This document shows, piece by piece, positions 1 through 9,218 of a stretch of 64,000 nt of DNA. Origin of the DNA: Adiantum capillus-veneris (lineage: Eukaryota > Streptophyta > Polypodiopsida > Polypodiales > Pteridaceae); NCBI GenBank assembly GCA_014529385.2, contig CM043958.1, positions 88,138,525-88,202,524 of the forward strand. The letters are read 5' to 3'. How positions within the stretch are numbered: the stretch's first letter is position 1; the number at the start of each line of letters is the position of its first letter. Under the pieces are notes generated by a model. That model had not been told where the DNA came from, searched no databases, and saw nothing but the letters and a program-made list of their open reading frames with translations. A program made the position numbers and the translations under genes.

Positions 1-740
1 AGCAAAAGTAAATAATCACGATTATTTACTCTAGCTAAATTTTTGTAAGTTTTTGCCCCAACTTTGACACAAATTTTTTAAGCACCTCAAGTTAAGGTCA
101 CTAGCCAATTTTCATTAAGTTTGGACAATTTTTTGTCAAATAGTCATCAATTATCTGTCCGCAGACTAACTTTGCACTTTTACTCACCAATTTCACTTCA
201 GTGGTTCAAATATCATCAAATTTGATTTGTGGGCTTATTACAACATGGTGAAGCTAGTGGTATGCAGACTTGGTCAAAAAAGTCAAAAATTAGGGCAGAT
301 GTAAATAATCGTGATTATTTATTTCTGATAAATTTTTGTAAATTTTTGGTCAACTAAGCATATACACATGTCTATCACATCAATATAAGCTTGTGAATCA
401 AATTTCAACAAGTTTGGACAATTTTTAAAAAAATTTATACTCAAGATTCAAAAAGTCAGTACAAACTTTAGTTTTTACCCTGTTTTTTGCCAGTTTAGTG
501 ATCCAAATCTTTTGGGCCTTTACAAAAGTTGTTTGTACACATGCAATGAGTCAATGGTATGAACCTTCGCCAATTTAGAGCAAAAAGTTAATAATTATGA
601 TTATTAACTTGAGGCTTGAAATGAACACTTTTTTGCAATTTTCTCAAAGACAGTCTTTTTATGATGTATTTTAAGCCTGTAAATCAAGTCAAAACTTAAA
701 TTGGCTTAAAATGTCAATAAAAAGTAAATAATTTGAGTTT
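1..740. repeat. Diverged ~290-bp tandem repeat with AT-rich palindromes
   Basis: Palindromes of the form TAAATAATC-(N2)-GATTATTTA lie at 9-28 and 302-321, with a weaker copy at about 588-607, so spacing is ~293 and ~286 bp. Between them other words recur at the same offset, for example AATTTTTGTAA just after each of the first two palindromes and AGTTTGGACAATTTTT near 118 and 411. This is a short, strongly diverged tandem array. No coding signal is seen. It ends abruptly at the truncated LTR at 775. Confidence 0.65.
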
Positions 741-774
741 TGGTCAACTTCTTGAATTTTTTACTTCAAAGTGT

Positions 775-1356
775 GCTAAGTGTGGGAACTGAAAAAATAG
801 AGAGAAGACCAGAAAAAATGTGGAGAAGAGAGGAGGAACAGCCGCAGGTGTGTTTTTGGTGTTTTTGGAGCCTATTTTGGCCGTAAACTGCTCATCCGAG
901 GTCGGATTTGAGCTACTTTGACATTGTAGATTGGGGTTTTGGGCCGTTCCGGACGCGATGGCGCTGTCCATTTTGCCAAATTTCTCCCTCTTTTTCTGCT
1001 GTTTTGGTTGTGTAAGTTTCTCCTATGAGCGAAGTTTCTGCTCCAGTTTGTGATTGTATCTGGCTTATTTTACCCATACTGTGTGAGCTATTTTCCCCAT
1101 TGGTGTTGGCCCAAGCTCATTTGTATCTAAACATCAGAAGTTCTCCTCTTTTGAGCTGAGTTTTGTGTGTGTGTGTGTGGAGTGGGAAAGTGGATAGTCT
1201 CTCTCCTCTCGCTCCATCGATGTGTTCCCTGTCTCGGCCAGGTGTGTTGTGTAAGCCGAGTGGTGCCCCATAGTGTGTGTGTGTGTGTGTGTATCTTCCC
1301 AAGAGTGTGTGTCGGGTCGTTATAGAGGCGCTGTGTGTGTTTTCATCCCACTCACA
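775..1356 (+). repeat. Element A 5' LTR, truncated at its 5' side
   Basis: It matches the 3' part of the full 1145-bp LTR at 15628-16772 (reverse orientation). About 555 bp of the LTR start is missing, and the join to the satellite-like DNA is at GCTAAG (775). It ends CTCACA at 1356. It contains two short GT runs (about 1164-1178 and 1275-1291) that vary in length between family members. Confidence 0.9.
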
Positions 1357-1362
1357 TTCTTT

Positions 1363-1380
1363 TGGTGCCCCCACGGAGGA
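1363..1380 (+). other. Primer binding site of element A
   Basis: TGGTGCCCCCACGGAGG begins 6 bp after the LTR end. The equivalent in element B reads TGGCGCCCCCACGGAGG. The TGGCGCC start is typical of non-chromovirus plant Ty3 elements primed by a tRNA 3' end other than initiator Met. The exact tRNA was not identified. Confidence 0.65.
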
Positions 1381-2117
1381 TCTTCTTCGAGTACCTTCTG
1401 CTTCGAGCTTCAAGCTTCGAGCTTCGGGATTACAACTTGCAGGTTGCAAATTACAGATTACAGGTTACAGGTTACAGGTTACAAGGACAGGTACAGGTAC
1501 AGGTGATTCACATAGGTACAGGTAGCTGGAGTTCAGTGTTACACTGACAGTGGGAGTCAGTTGCAGTTGCCGTGGGTATGCATCATTTGGCGCCTGTTTG
1601 AGCGCATTGTCTGTTGGATTGTACGTTACTTGTGGAAACTGCCATTGTACGCCTTTGTGGAGCCATATATGGTTTTATTTGGCAGTCCCAGCCATTTCTG
1701 AAACTTGGTCTGGAAGATAGTTATTTCTGAGACTTGACAATACGCGATTTGCATTAGCCTTCGTGTGAGGGTCGATAGCGTGAGGTTTTATTGAGCTGGG
1801 GGATTCTCAAATGTGGAGATCCTTTCGGTGATACAGGTAGCTGGAGAACCCTTTTCATGACCTCGCCATAGGCTATGTACTAGTGAGTCCTATTTGATGC
1901 TCGGGTTCTATTGTTGGCAGTTTATGCATACAGATACAGTCTATATTTTGGGTTCTCATTGCTCTACTTTTGGGGAAACTCTGTCAAAATTTTTCCAAGT
2001 TATGATGGCTGGTCTTTTGGTCTTTTGAGCCATTTTATGCTGTTATGCTGCTGAAATTTTGGCAAAATCAGAGGATAAGACAGGTGTGCTTTCTTGGGAG
2101 CTTCATGGTTGGCTTTA
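1381..2117 (+). other. Element A leader with GGTTACA/GGTACA minirepeats
   Basis: Untranslated leader between primer site and the small ORF. At about 1435-1525 it holds degenerate short repeats (GGTTACA, then GGTACA units) that vary in number between A, B (about 15479-15545) and C (about 30771-30850). The rest shows no coding signal and has diverged between A and B by several percent (by eye, roughly 14 differences over the ~190 bases before 2090). Confidence 0.7.
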
Positions 2118-2336
2118 ATGGATGATCAAAATGGCCCTCAATTCACTCCTTTTCATTTAACTCAAAGAATTCAGATTAATGTTCATGTGTCCAGGAAGAT
2201 CTTTTTCCAGCAGCGCATAGTCTTTATGTTTGGGCCAAGAAGATTGAGAGAGATCTTGGAATGTCCTTTGCCTGTTGTAATTCCGATGATCAACTATGAA
2301 AACTCATTTGATGTGCATGTGTTTGTTCTCATCTAA
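2118..2336 (+). CDS. Conserved small ORF upstream of gag (element A)
   Basis: A 72-codon ORF from the ATG at 2118 to TAA at 2334-2336; the frame stays open a little further upstream but without an ATG. It ends 84 bases before the gag ATG at 2421. The protein begins MDDQNGPQFTPFHL, is rich in hydrophobic and aromatic residues with a basic middle, and has no Cys/His cluster or domain I recognise. Its product is identical in element B, and the four base differences between the two copies (Pro, Leu, Val and Leu codons) are all synonymous, while neighbouring leader DNA differs much more. That suggests it is, or recently was, translated. It could be an accessory protein, a regulatory upstream ORF, or an exon joined to gag. 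Function unknown. Confidence 0.55.
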   Translation: MDDQNGPQFTPFHLTQRIQINVHVSRKIFFQQRIVFMFGPRRLREILECPLPVVIPMINYENSFDVHVFVLI

Positions 2337-2420
2337 AGCTGAGCTCCATTGAAGTTTCTGGGGATTGGGTAGTGAAAAGTTTTGGGTTGTTGCACGTGTG
2401 TTTGAAGGGGTCCTCTAGCC

Positions 2421-2600
2421 ATGGCTTTCTCTTATCCGGAGTTTCATGGAAGAAGTGATGAAGATGTGGAGGACTTTCTGGAAAAGATGGAGGTTGCCTG
2501 CATTAGCAACCAGATTCATGAACCGGCGCAAATGTTACGTCTTCTCCAAATTTGTTTGAAGAGTGATGCATGAGCTTGGTCCAAAGCATTTGAAGAGGAA
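2421..2600 (+). pseudogene. gag: Element A gag N-terminus with nonsense codon
   Basis: The gag frame opens at ATG 2421 (MAFSYPEFHGRSDED), matching the start of element B gag at 14567. An in-frame TGA at 2571-2573 replaces the CGA present in B, a C-to-T change at a CpG and so probably methylcytosine deamination. The frame is otherwise continuous with the long ORF that follows; (2601-2421) is a multiple of three. The lesion removes the first ~50 residues of the capsid domain from any full-length product. Confidence 0.85.
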
Positions 2601-5600
2601 TTGCGTGTGGCTGATCCACCTGTAAGGTTGAGTTGGGACAATCTACGACATGGGTTGGAAGTGGAGTTTGTGAAGATAGAAGATCCTGACAAAGTGTGGC
2701 AAGAAGTACAGGCTTTGGTGCAAAAGGAAGGTGAGCCAGTAGATGCGTATATACGTAAGTTTTCATTGGCATGGGAGCGAATGTGCAAGGCCTTAGCAAC
2801 ACAGGTACCCCCGCCTGACATGATGAAGAAGGACAGGTTCTTAGCTGGTCTTTGGGAGAATATACGTTGGAGAGTGGAGCTAAAGAAGCCTAGGACATAT
2901 GAAGATGCACTAGAGGTAGCAAGGAACAAAGAGTGGAAACTGAGGAAAATGAGCCAGTTAGGGGTGGAGTCTTTGCCCATGAGGTCTGAATTTCAGCCTA
3001 TGGACTCTTTACAAGGTCGTATGTCAGGGGTTCATCATGAACCAGTGGTTCCTGTTACTACTCAGGTTATGCCAGCAGTGGTCACTACAGCAGTGCAAGA
3101 TGATGGCCTAAGGCAAGACATGAGGCAAGTGGTTGATTTGATGAAGAATCTCAGCCTAAACATGCTAGGTCAAGTGGGAAATAATCGAGGTCGAGGGCGG
3201 TTTGCAAATCAGCCAGGAGGTGAAGAAAGGCCTAGGAATGGTGTTGGACAAAGCAATGGTAGGTTTTGGAGGCAGACGCCCACATGTTATAATTGTGGAG
3301 AGTTGGGTCACATCAGCCCGCAATGTGATAAGCCACCAAGGATGGGGGGAGACATGTATCCATTGCCAAGACAGGTGCTAACTAGGTCAAATGATTATGG
3401 CATCGAAATTAAGGGAGACGAAGGAACCAGTGGACTGACCCTGGAGGAAAAAGGGAAGACAAAAGTGCTAAGTGTAGTCACCTTGGAGAAGGCATCAAAG
3501 CTAGAGGATACATTAGTGATGCCTATTGGGAAGAGGACCACAAAGGAAAAGGAAGGAAGAAGTGCCCCAGGTCCTAGTAAGAAGAAAGGAAAGAGCCATG
3601 AAGGCGAGGATGTCAAGGCCAAGAGAAAAAGGAGAGCTCGTCGAAAGTTTCATGTTTCAGATTTTCCACTAGGGGATGGGCAATTAAGCTATGACTTGAA
3701 GGAGGATCTGACGAGCAGGAAGGCAGATGTTACTTTTGGGCAACTTACAGAGATGGTGCCTAAGCTAAAGCGACAGTGGAAGAGGATGGTTAACCCAATG
3801 GAGAAAGAGCTAGAGAGAGGTTCAGTGAAGGTGTTGGCAATGGACGAGCTACCAGACATTTGTCCAATAGTAGATGTGTGGCATAAAAGGAAAAATTTGG
3901 GACAAGGTTATGTGGATGGCGGAGCCCAAATATGCGTCATAACACACTCATGCGTTGAGAAGATGGGTCTCACAGTGGCTGGGGTGTCAGGGTTTCGGAT
4001 CGGATTGGCAAACCATCAAAAAGTAAAATGCTTGGGTGTTGTAAAGAGCTTAGAAGTGGAGGCATATGATGCAAAGGCAGTGGTTGATTTTCATGTGATG
4101 CCAGCAGGGTTGGGAGCATATCCTATTATACTGGGCAGACCATGGTTACGTGCAGTGGGAGCTGTTCAAGATTGGCGACATGGTACGATTAGCCTCTATG
4201 GAAAGACAGGTACCAAGAAGCTTTATAATATGGACACAAGGAAACGATTAGAGGAGCTTTATGAAGATGAGTATGAGTCTAGTGATGAAGACTCTTCCAC
4301 GGTGACAGATGAGGACAGTGATAGCACTACCAGCAGTGATGAGGATGCTGATGTTGCATTTCTTTTGATGGACAAAGAAATCCAGGAGTTTGGTTTAGTT
4401 GCATTTGCGAATGAGGTTGAAGATGAAAGTGAAGGGCCTTATGAAGTGATTGAAGGGCTGATGCAAACCAAGGTTGAGTTGTCAAAGAAGCAGGAATTGA
4501 TGACACAAATGATCAGTGGAGACCTCTCAACTATGGAGAAGGATATATATTTGCACATGCTGGCTAGTTTTCCTGATTTGTTCATTACTTCATATGAAGA
4601 GATCAGAGGGTTCAAGGGCGAAGAGATGCATATAGAGCTGAAAGAAGGAGCTAAGCCAGTGCGGCAAAGGCTAAGAAGGATGGGTCAAGAGCAAATGGAA
4701 GCCTTGCGAGAAGAGGTGGACAAGTTATTGAAGCCAGGGTTCATAGTCCCTGTGGAGACCACAGAATGGGTGAGTCCAGTTGTAGTCAGTCCAAAGAAGG
4801 ATGGGAAGTGGAGAATTTGTGTAGATTTTAAACCCTTAAACGCAGCCACTAAGAAGAACCCATATCCTCTTCCATTCATTGATCAGATCTTGGATTCAGT
4901 GGCAGGTTATGAGAGGTACAGTGTGTGTGATGGTTTTTCAGGCTATTTTCAATTGAATATTGCTCTTAAAGACCGCACAAAGACAACTTTTATTACGCCA
5001 TGGGGCTGCTATTGCTACACACTATTGCCATTTCGGTTGTCAAATGGACCTTCCTTCTATCAAGAGAGAGCAAATTGGGTGTTGGAACCATTCATTGGTA
5101 GCTGTGTTAAAGCTTTTATGGATGACGTCTGTGTCTATAGCAGTAGGGCTGATCACCATGAGAAGCTGCAGATGGTATTGGCTCGATATGATGAATGTGG
5201 AGGACAACTAAATCCAAAGAAATGTCATCTAGCACAGCCAAGGGTGAAGTTATTGGGCCACATGGTGTCAGAAAATGGCATTGAGGCTGATCCAGACAAG
5301 GTTAAGTCTATTATTCTTCTTCCATCACCTACGAGTACGAAGCAATTGGCAATCTTTATACACAAAGTGAAGTACATGGCACGGTTTATTCCATTGTCTT
5401 CGCAGCTTCTTTATCCATTACAGCAAGTGGCAAAGCATGATCCATTGCAATGGAATGACAAGTGTGAAGAAGTGTTTCAAGAGGTGAAAGAGGTGTTAGG
5501 GGGGTTGTCAGCCATGCAGGCTCCTAATTGGGAGAAAGTTTTTTATGTAAATCCATCAGTAGGGGATGATGCCATTGGAGCCATGCTATTGCAAAAGGGG

Positions 5601-7772
5601 AAGGGCAGCCATTATATGAGGCCAGTGTATTGTGCAAGCCGAGTGAAGTTGGTAGCGGAGAGAAAGTTATCGGAAGTAGAGCTAGTGATGGCCAGTGTAA
5701 TATTTGCTTGTCGACGATTTCGTCATTACTTGCTACCACGGCCTTTTGTTTTCTTGACGAGTTATGCCTTCTTGCCACAGTTAATTAATGGCACTAACAT
5801 GTCAAATGTGGTCAAGAAATGGGTAATTGAGCTGCAAGAGTTTGAGTTCTCTTTTCTAGTGGAAGATAGTACAAGGGCTACCCTAGCTGATTTGTTGACC
5901 TACAAGGAGAATCCCCTTATTGTTAAGGAAGATGTGGTGAGAAAGGTAGTTGAAGAAGTGCCACAGATCATCAATGCACATGTGTTGTTCTTTGATGGTT
6001 CATACAGAAAGAGCCACGATGCAGCTTCAGGGGGTATAGCACTTTATGATCCAGAGGGGAAGCTAGTATGCAAGAGAGGGTTCAAATTGGATGCACATAG
6101 TAACAATGAAGCTGAATATGCTACATTGGAAGCCGGATTACACATTTGTTTGAAGCATGGGGTTCGAAGGTTGAGCATAAAAGGTGATGCCTTGTTAGTG
6201 GTGAAGCAAGTTCTGGGTGTGTGGAAGAGCAAGAACACCTCATTGAAGGAAATGTGCTTCAGAATTGAAGGCCTGTTAAAAAAGTTCGAAGCATGGATCA
6301 TCAGACACATTGAACGTGCTCTAAATGGAGAGGCACATGAAGCAGCTCAAGGCATGATTGGGGAGCTATTCGTGTTGAGGACCACTTTACCTCTTTATCA
6401 TGGCCGGGAAAGTTTGGCTCAAGAAGAGGAGTTTTTGCTAACAGGAATCATTCCAAAGGAGATTCATAAGTCTAAGAAGTATGGCTTTGTGCGTAGAGCA
6501 TACAGGTACAAATTGATTGGTGATGTCTTATACATGAAAGGGGCTGATCTCGTGTTGAGACGTGTACCTTGGCGGGAGGAGCTTTACAGAGTGTTGGAAG
6601 AGAATCACGAAGGCGCATGTGGTGGCCATTTTGCTCTAAAGATCACCTTGCATAAGATTTTGCAAGAGGGGTATGTATGGCCTAGTTTGCACAAGGATGT
6701 TCACCATTGGTGTAGGTCTTGCAATAGGTGTCAAGCATTTGGGAAGAGAGTGTTGAAGCCAGAGCTACGAAAAACCATTATGGCGTTTGATGTGTTTGAA
6801 AAGTGGGGGATTGATGCAATAGGCCCGTTACCTATCACAAGCAGGGGCAAAAGCTATATCTTGACGGCAGTGGACTATCTCTCTAGATGGGCAGAGGCTA
6901 TAGCAGTAAAACAGATCACTGCAAAGGATGTGGCAAAATTTGTGTATGATGAAATATGTTGCAAGTTTGGGGTGCCACTGGAGTTACTTTCAGATAAGGG
7001 GCCTGGCTTTAGAGCTAAACTGCTAGATTTTTTATGTGCAAAGATGAAGATTAGGCACCAGCATACCACTCCTTATTACCCGCAGTGTAATGGCTTGAAT
7101 GAAAGATTCAATGGTGAGTTGGTACAGATTCTTTCGAAAGTGACAGAGCACCAAGGAAAGAATTGGGATTTGGAATTGCCTAGTGCATTATGGGCTTACC
7201 GTACTTCGGTGAAGACAGGTACAGGGTTTACTCCATTTCATTTGGTGTATGGAAAGGAAGCACTATTGCCTGTGGAGGTAGAGTTGCCTGCGGTCAAGAT
7301 GTTAGAGAAGTTGCTTGGGCCGCCTAGTGATGCATTCAAAGAGAGGCTCTTGCAGTTACAAGAGGTCCAGTTGGATAGGATGAGCGCTTTGGAGCATTAT
7401 GGGCAGAGGCAGGATAAGGCTTTGACAAAGCTAAATGAAAAGGTCAAAAGTAAGGGTATCAAGCAACATGACTTGGTTTTGCGCTACAACAGTAAGCTGG
7501 ACAACACCTTCCAAAAGAAGTTTCAAATTAAGTGGGAAGGCCCTTTCAAGGTAGTAGAGTGTTTTCCAAATGGCACATATCAGCTGGCTAACCTGGATGG
7601 TGTTCTACATAAGTCAAGGGTAAATGGGTTGCGTCTTAAATTGTATCATGCTAGATTGATGATGGTGGAGCAAGATGAGTTGTCTGTGGAGCAAGCAATG
7701 TTGGTGAAGGATGAGGAGACCTGTGATGCGGCGAGTCTCATATCTCTCTTTGTTGCTCCTGATCATGAATGA
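2601..7772 (+). CDS. gag-pol: Element A gag-pol polyprotein (open part, 1723 aa)
   Basis: One frame, counted from 2601. Capsid-type gag at ~1-130; zinc knuckle CYNCGELGHISPQC at 229-242; a basic linker; aspartic protease with VDGGAQ (Asp439) and LGRPWL; reverse transcriptase with FMDD (first Asp841); a degenerate retroviral RNase H; then a second RNase H of archaeal type with FFDGSY (Asp1132), NNEAEY and GDALLV. Integrase follows with an HHCC zinc site near 1336-1380 and the D,D(35)E triad at 1405, 1465 and 1501. No chromodomain follows. The dual RNase H order is the hallmark of the plant Tat lineage. The first RNase H has Asn where the first catalytic Asp is expected (YVNPS). The true start is the broken gag ATG at 2421; 2601 is only where the open frame resumes. 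Confident on domains, moderate on lineage. Confidence 0.92.
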   Translation: MRVADPPVRLSWDNLRHGLEVEFVKIEDPDKVWQEVQALVQKEGEPVDAYIRKFSLAWERMCKALATQVPPPDMMKKDRFLAGLWENIRWRVELKKPRTYEDALEVARNKEWKLRKMSQLGVESLPMRSEFQPMDSLQGRMSGVHHEPVVPVTTQVMPAVVTTAVQDDGLRQDMRQVVDLMKNLSLNMLGQVGNNRGRGRFANQPGGEERPRNGVGQSNGRFWRQTPTCYNCGELGHISPQCDKPPRMGGDMYPLPRQVLTRSNDYGIEIKGDEGTSGLTLEEKGKTKVLSVVTLEKASKLEDTLVMPIGKRTTKEKEGRSAPGPSKKKGKSHEGEDVKAKRKRRARRKFHVSDFPLGDGQLSYDLKEDLTSRKADVTFGQLTEMVPKLKRQWKRMVNPMEKELERGSVKVLAMDELPDICPIVDVWHKRKNLGQGYVDGGAQICVITHSCVEKMGLTVAGVSGFRIGLANHQKVKCLGVVKSLEVEAYDAKAVVDFHVMPAGLGAYPIILGRPWLRAVGAVQDWRHGTISLYGKTGTKKLYNMDTRKRLEELYEDEYESSDEDSSTVTDEDSDSTTSSDEDADVAFLLMDKEIQEFGLVAFANEVEDESEGPYEVIEGLMQTKVELSKKQELMTQMISGDLSTMEKDIYLHMLASFPDLFITSYEEIRGFKGEEMHIELKEGAKPVRQRLRRMGQEQMEALREEVDKLLKPGFIVPVETTEWVSPVVVSPKKDGKWRICVDFKPLNAATKKNPYPLPFIDQILDSVAGYERYSVCDGFSGYFQLNIALKDRTKTTFITPWGCYCYTLLPFRLSNGPSFYQERANWVLEPFIGSCVKAFMDDVCVYSSRADHHEKLQMVLARYDECGGQLNPKKCHLAQPRVKLLGHMVSENGIEADPDKVKSIILLPSPTSTKQLAIFIHKVKYMARFIPLSSQLLYPLQQVAKHDPLQWNDKCEEVFQEVKEVLGGLSAMQAPNWEKVFYVNPSVGDDAIGAMLLQKGKGSHYMRPVYCASRVKLVAERKLSEVELVMASVIFACRRFRHYLLPRPFVFLTSYAFLPQLINGTNMSNVVKKWVIELQEFEFSFLVEDSTRATLADLLTYKENPLIVKEDVVRKVVEEVPQIINAHVLFFDGSYRKSHDAASGGIALYDPEGKLVCKRGFKLDAHSNNEAEYATLEAGLHICLKHGVRRLSIKGDALLVVKQVLGVWKSKNTSLKEMCFRIEGLLKKFEAWIIRHIERALNGEAHEAAQGMIGELFVLRTTLPLYHGRESLAQEEEFLLTGIIPKEIHKSKKYGFVRRAYRYKLIGDVLYMKGADLVLRRVPWREELYRVLEENHEGACGGHFALKITLHKILQEGYVWPSLHKDVHHWCRSCNRCQAFGKRVLKPELRKTIMAFDVFEKWGIDAIGPLPITSRGKSYILTAVDYLSRWAEAIAVKQITAKDVAKFVYDEICCKFGVPLELLSDKGPGFRAKLLDFLCAKMKIRHQHTTPYYPQCNGLNERFNGELVQILSKVTEHQGKNWDLELPSALWAYRTSVKTGTGFTPFHLVYGKEALLPVEVELPAVKMLEKLLGPPSDAFKERLLQLQEVQLDRMSALEHYGQRQDKALTKLNEKVKSKGIKQHDLVLRYNSKLDNTFQKKFQIKWEGPFKVVECFPNGTYQLANLDGVLHKSRVNGLRLKLYHARLMMVEQDELSVEQAMLVKDEETCDAASLISLFVAPDHE

Positions 7773-7780
7773 TCTAGCAG

Positions 7781-7793
7781 GCTAGGGGATGGG
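7781..7793 (+). other. Polypurine tract candidate of element A
   Basis: AGGCTAGGGGATGGG lies just before the 3' LTR start at 7801 and is repeated in the same place in element B (reverse complement near 9198-9212). It is the likely plus-strand primer, though 8 bp separate its last G run from the LTR. Confidence 0.5.
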
Positions 7794-7800
7794 CAAATTA

Positions 7801-8046
7801 TGTCAGGAGTTTTTTTGAGCAAGGGATTGCGCATATGTACATACACATGCATGGTGCATCAAATAAAGGATTACCCAATTTCCATAGCCAGGTGGTTACG
7901 TGGGGCCCACATGTGTACAGGTAGGACAGCATGTACATAGTGCAATGATTTTCACTATTATCAATACTAGTGTGTTTTTTCTACAATAAGGAGGAGTTGG
8001 TAGCGCGTAAAACTTCTCGAGGAAGCTATCCGCGGGCCGATGACGT
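7801..8046 (+). repeat. Element A 3' LTR, first part
   Basis: Begins TGTCAGGAG right after the internal region and matches the start of both element B LTRs. It stops at GACGT, where element B begins. The remainder resumes at 16773. The combined length of 1150 bp matches the 1145-bp LTRs of B. Confidence 0.92.
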
Positions 8047-9190
8047 TGTGAGCGGGATGAAAACACATACAGCGCCTCTATAACGACCCGACACACACTC
8101 TTGGGAAGATACACACACACACTATGGGGCACCACTCGGCTTACACAACACACCTGGCCGAGACAGGGAACACACCTCTGGAGTGAGAGGAGAGAGACTA
8201 TCCACTTGCCCACTCCACACAGACACACACATACACACACACACACCCAAAAAACTCAGCTCAAAAGAGGAGAATTTCTGATGTTTAGATACAAATGAGC
8301 TTGGGCCAACACCAATGGGGCAAACAGCTCACACAATATGGGTAAAAGATACCAGATACAATCACAAACTAGAGCAGAAACTTCGCTCATAGGAGAAACT
8401 TACACAGAAAAACAGCAGGAAAAGAGTGAGGAATTTGGCAAAATGGACAGTGCCATCGCGTCCGGAACGGCCCAAAACCCCAGTCTACAATGTCAAAGTG
8501 CTCAAATCCGACCTCGGATAAGCAGTTTAGGGCCAAAACAGGCTCCAAAATGGGCAAAAACACACCTGCGGCTGTTCCTCTTCTCTTCTCCACGTTTTTT
8601 CTGGTCTTCTCTCAGTTTTTTCAGTTCCCACACTTAGCTTTATTAGTTGGATACCCTTGGCCTTTTAGATGACCTCAAACGGACCCCGAACAGGCCAAAA
8701 ACTGACCTCGCAGTGCATAGTTGTCACCTTTTTGCATCATTCGCACACCTGGCACTCAGCTTTTTTCCAATAATGCATCTCGCCACCACGTGAAGTGGCC
8801 CCAAAAAAAGGTCCTCATGATGACCTTTCTGCATAATTCTCACAAGCAAACACCCACGTTGTGTCCGTCCTCATCTGCGTGCAAATATTGACCTCGTTCG
8901 CCCTCCTGACGCCACTAGATGCCATCTGACGCACCTGCTGACCTCACGTCGTCGGCCAGCGGATAGCTTCCTCGAGAAGTTTTACGCACTACCAACTCCT
9001 CCTTATTGTAGAAAAACACAATGGTACTAGTAACGATGAAAATCGATGCACTATGTACATGGTGTCCTACCTGTACACATGTGGGCCCCACGTAACCACC
9101 TGGCTCTGGAAAATGGGCAATACTTTATTTGATGCACCATGCATGGGTATGTACATATGCGCAATCCCTTGCTCCAAAAAACTCCTGACA
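8047..9190 (-). repeat. Element B 3' LTR
   Basis: 1144 bp, reverse-complement orientation, near-identical to 15628-16772. Boundaries are set by the inverted terminal TG/CA, the ACGT flanks, and the change to pol 3' sequence at 9191. Confidence 0.95.
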
Positions 9191-9218
9191 TAATTTGCCC
9201 ATCCCCTAGCCTGCTAGA

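Noticed and set aside
1435-1525. Telomere-like (TTACAGG)n tract
   Set aside because: Few degenerate units at a fixed place in the retrotransposon leader; it does not match plant telomere TTTAGGG.
4960-5211. Second ORFs overlapping element A and B pol in other frames (for example 4960-5211, 11777-12028, 13366-13593)
   Set aside because: They mirror the conserved pol sequence in shifted or opposite frames; their presence in both copies follows from DNA similarity.
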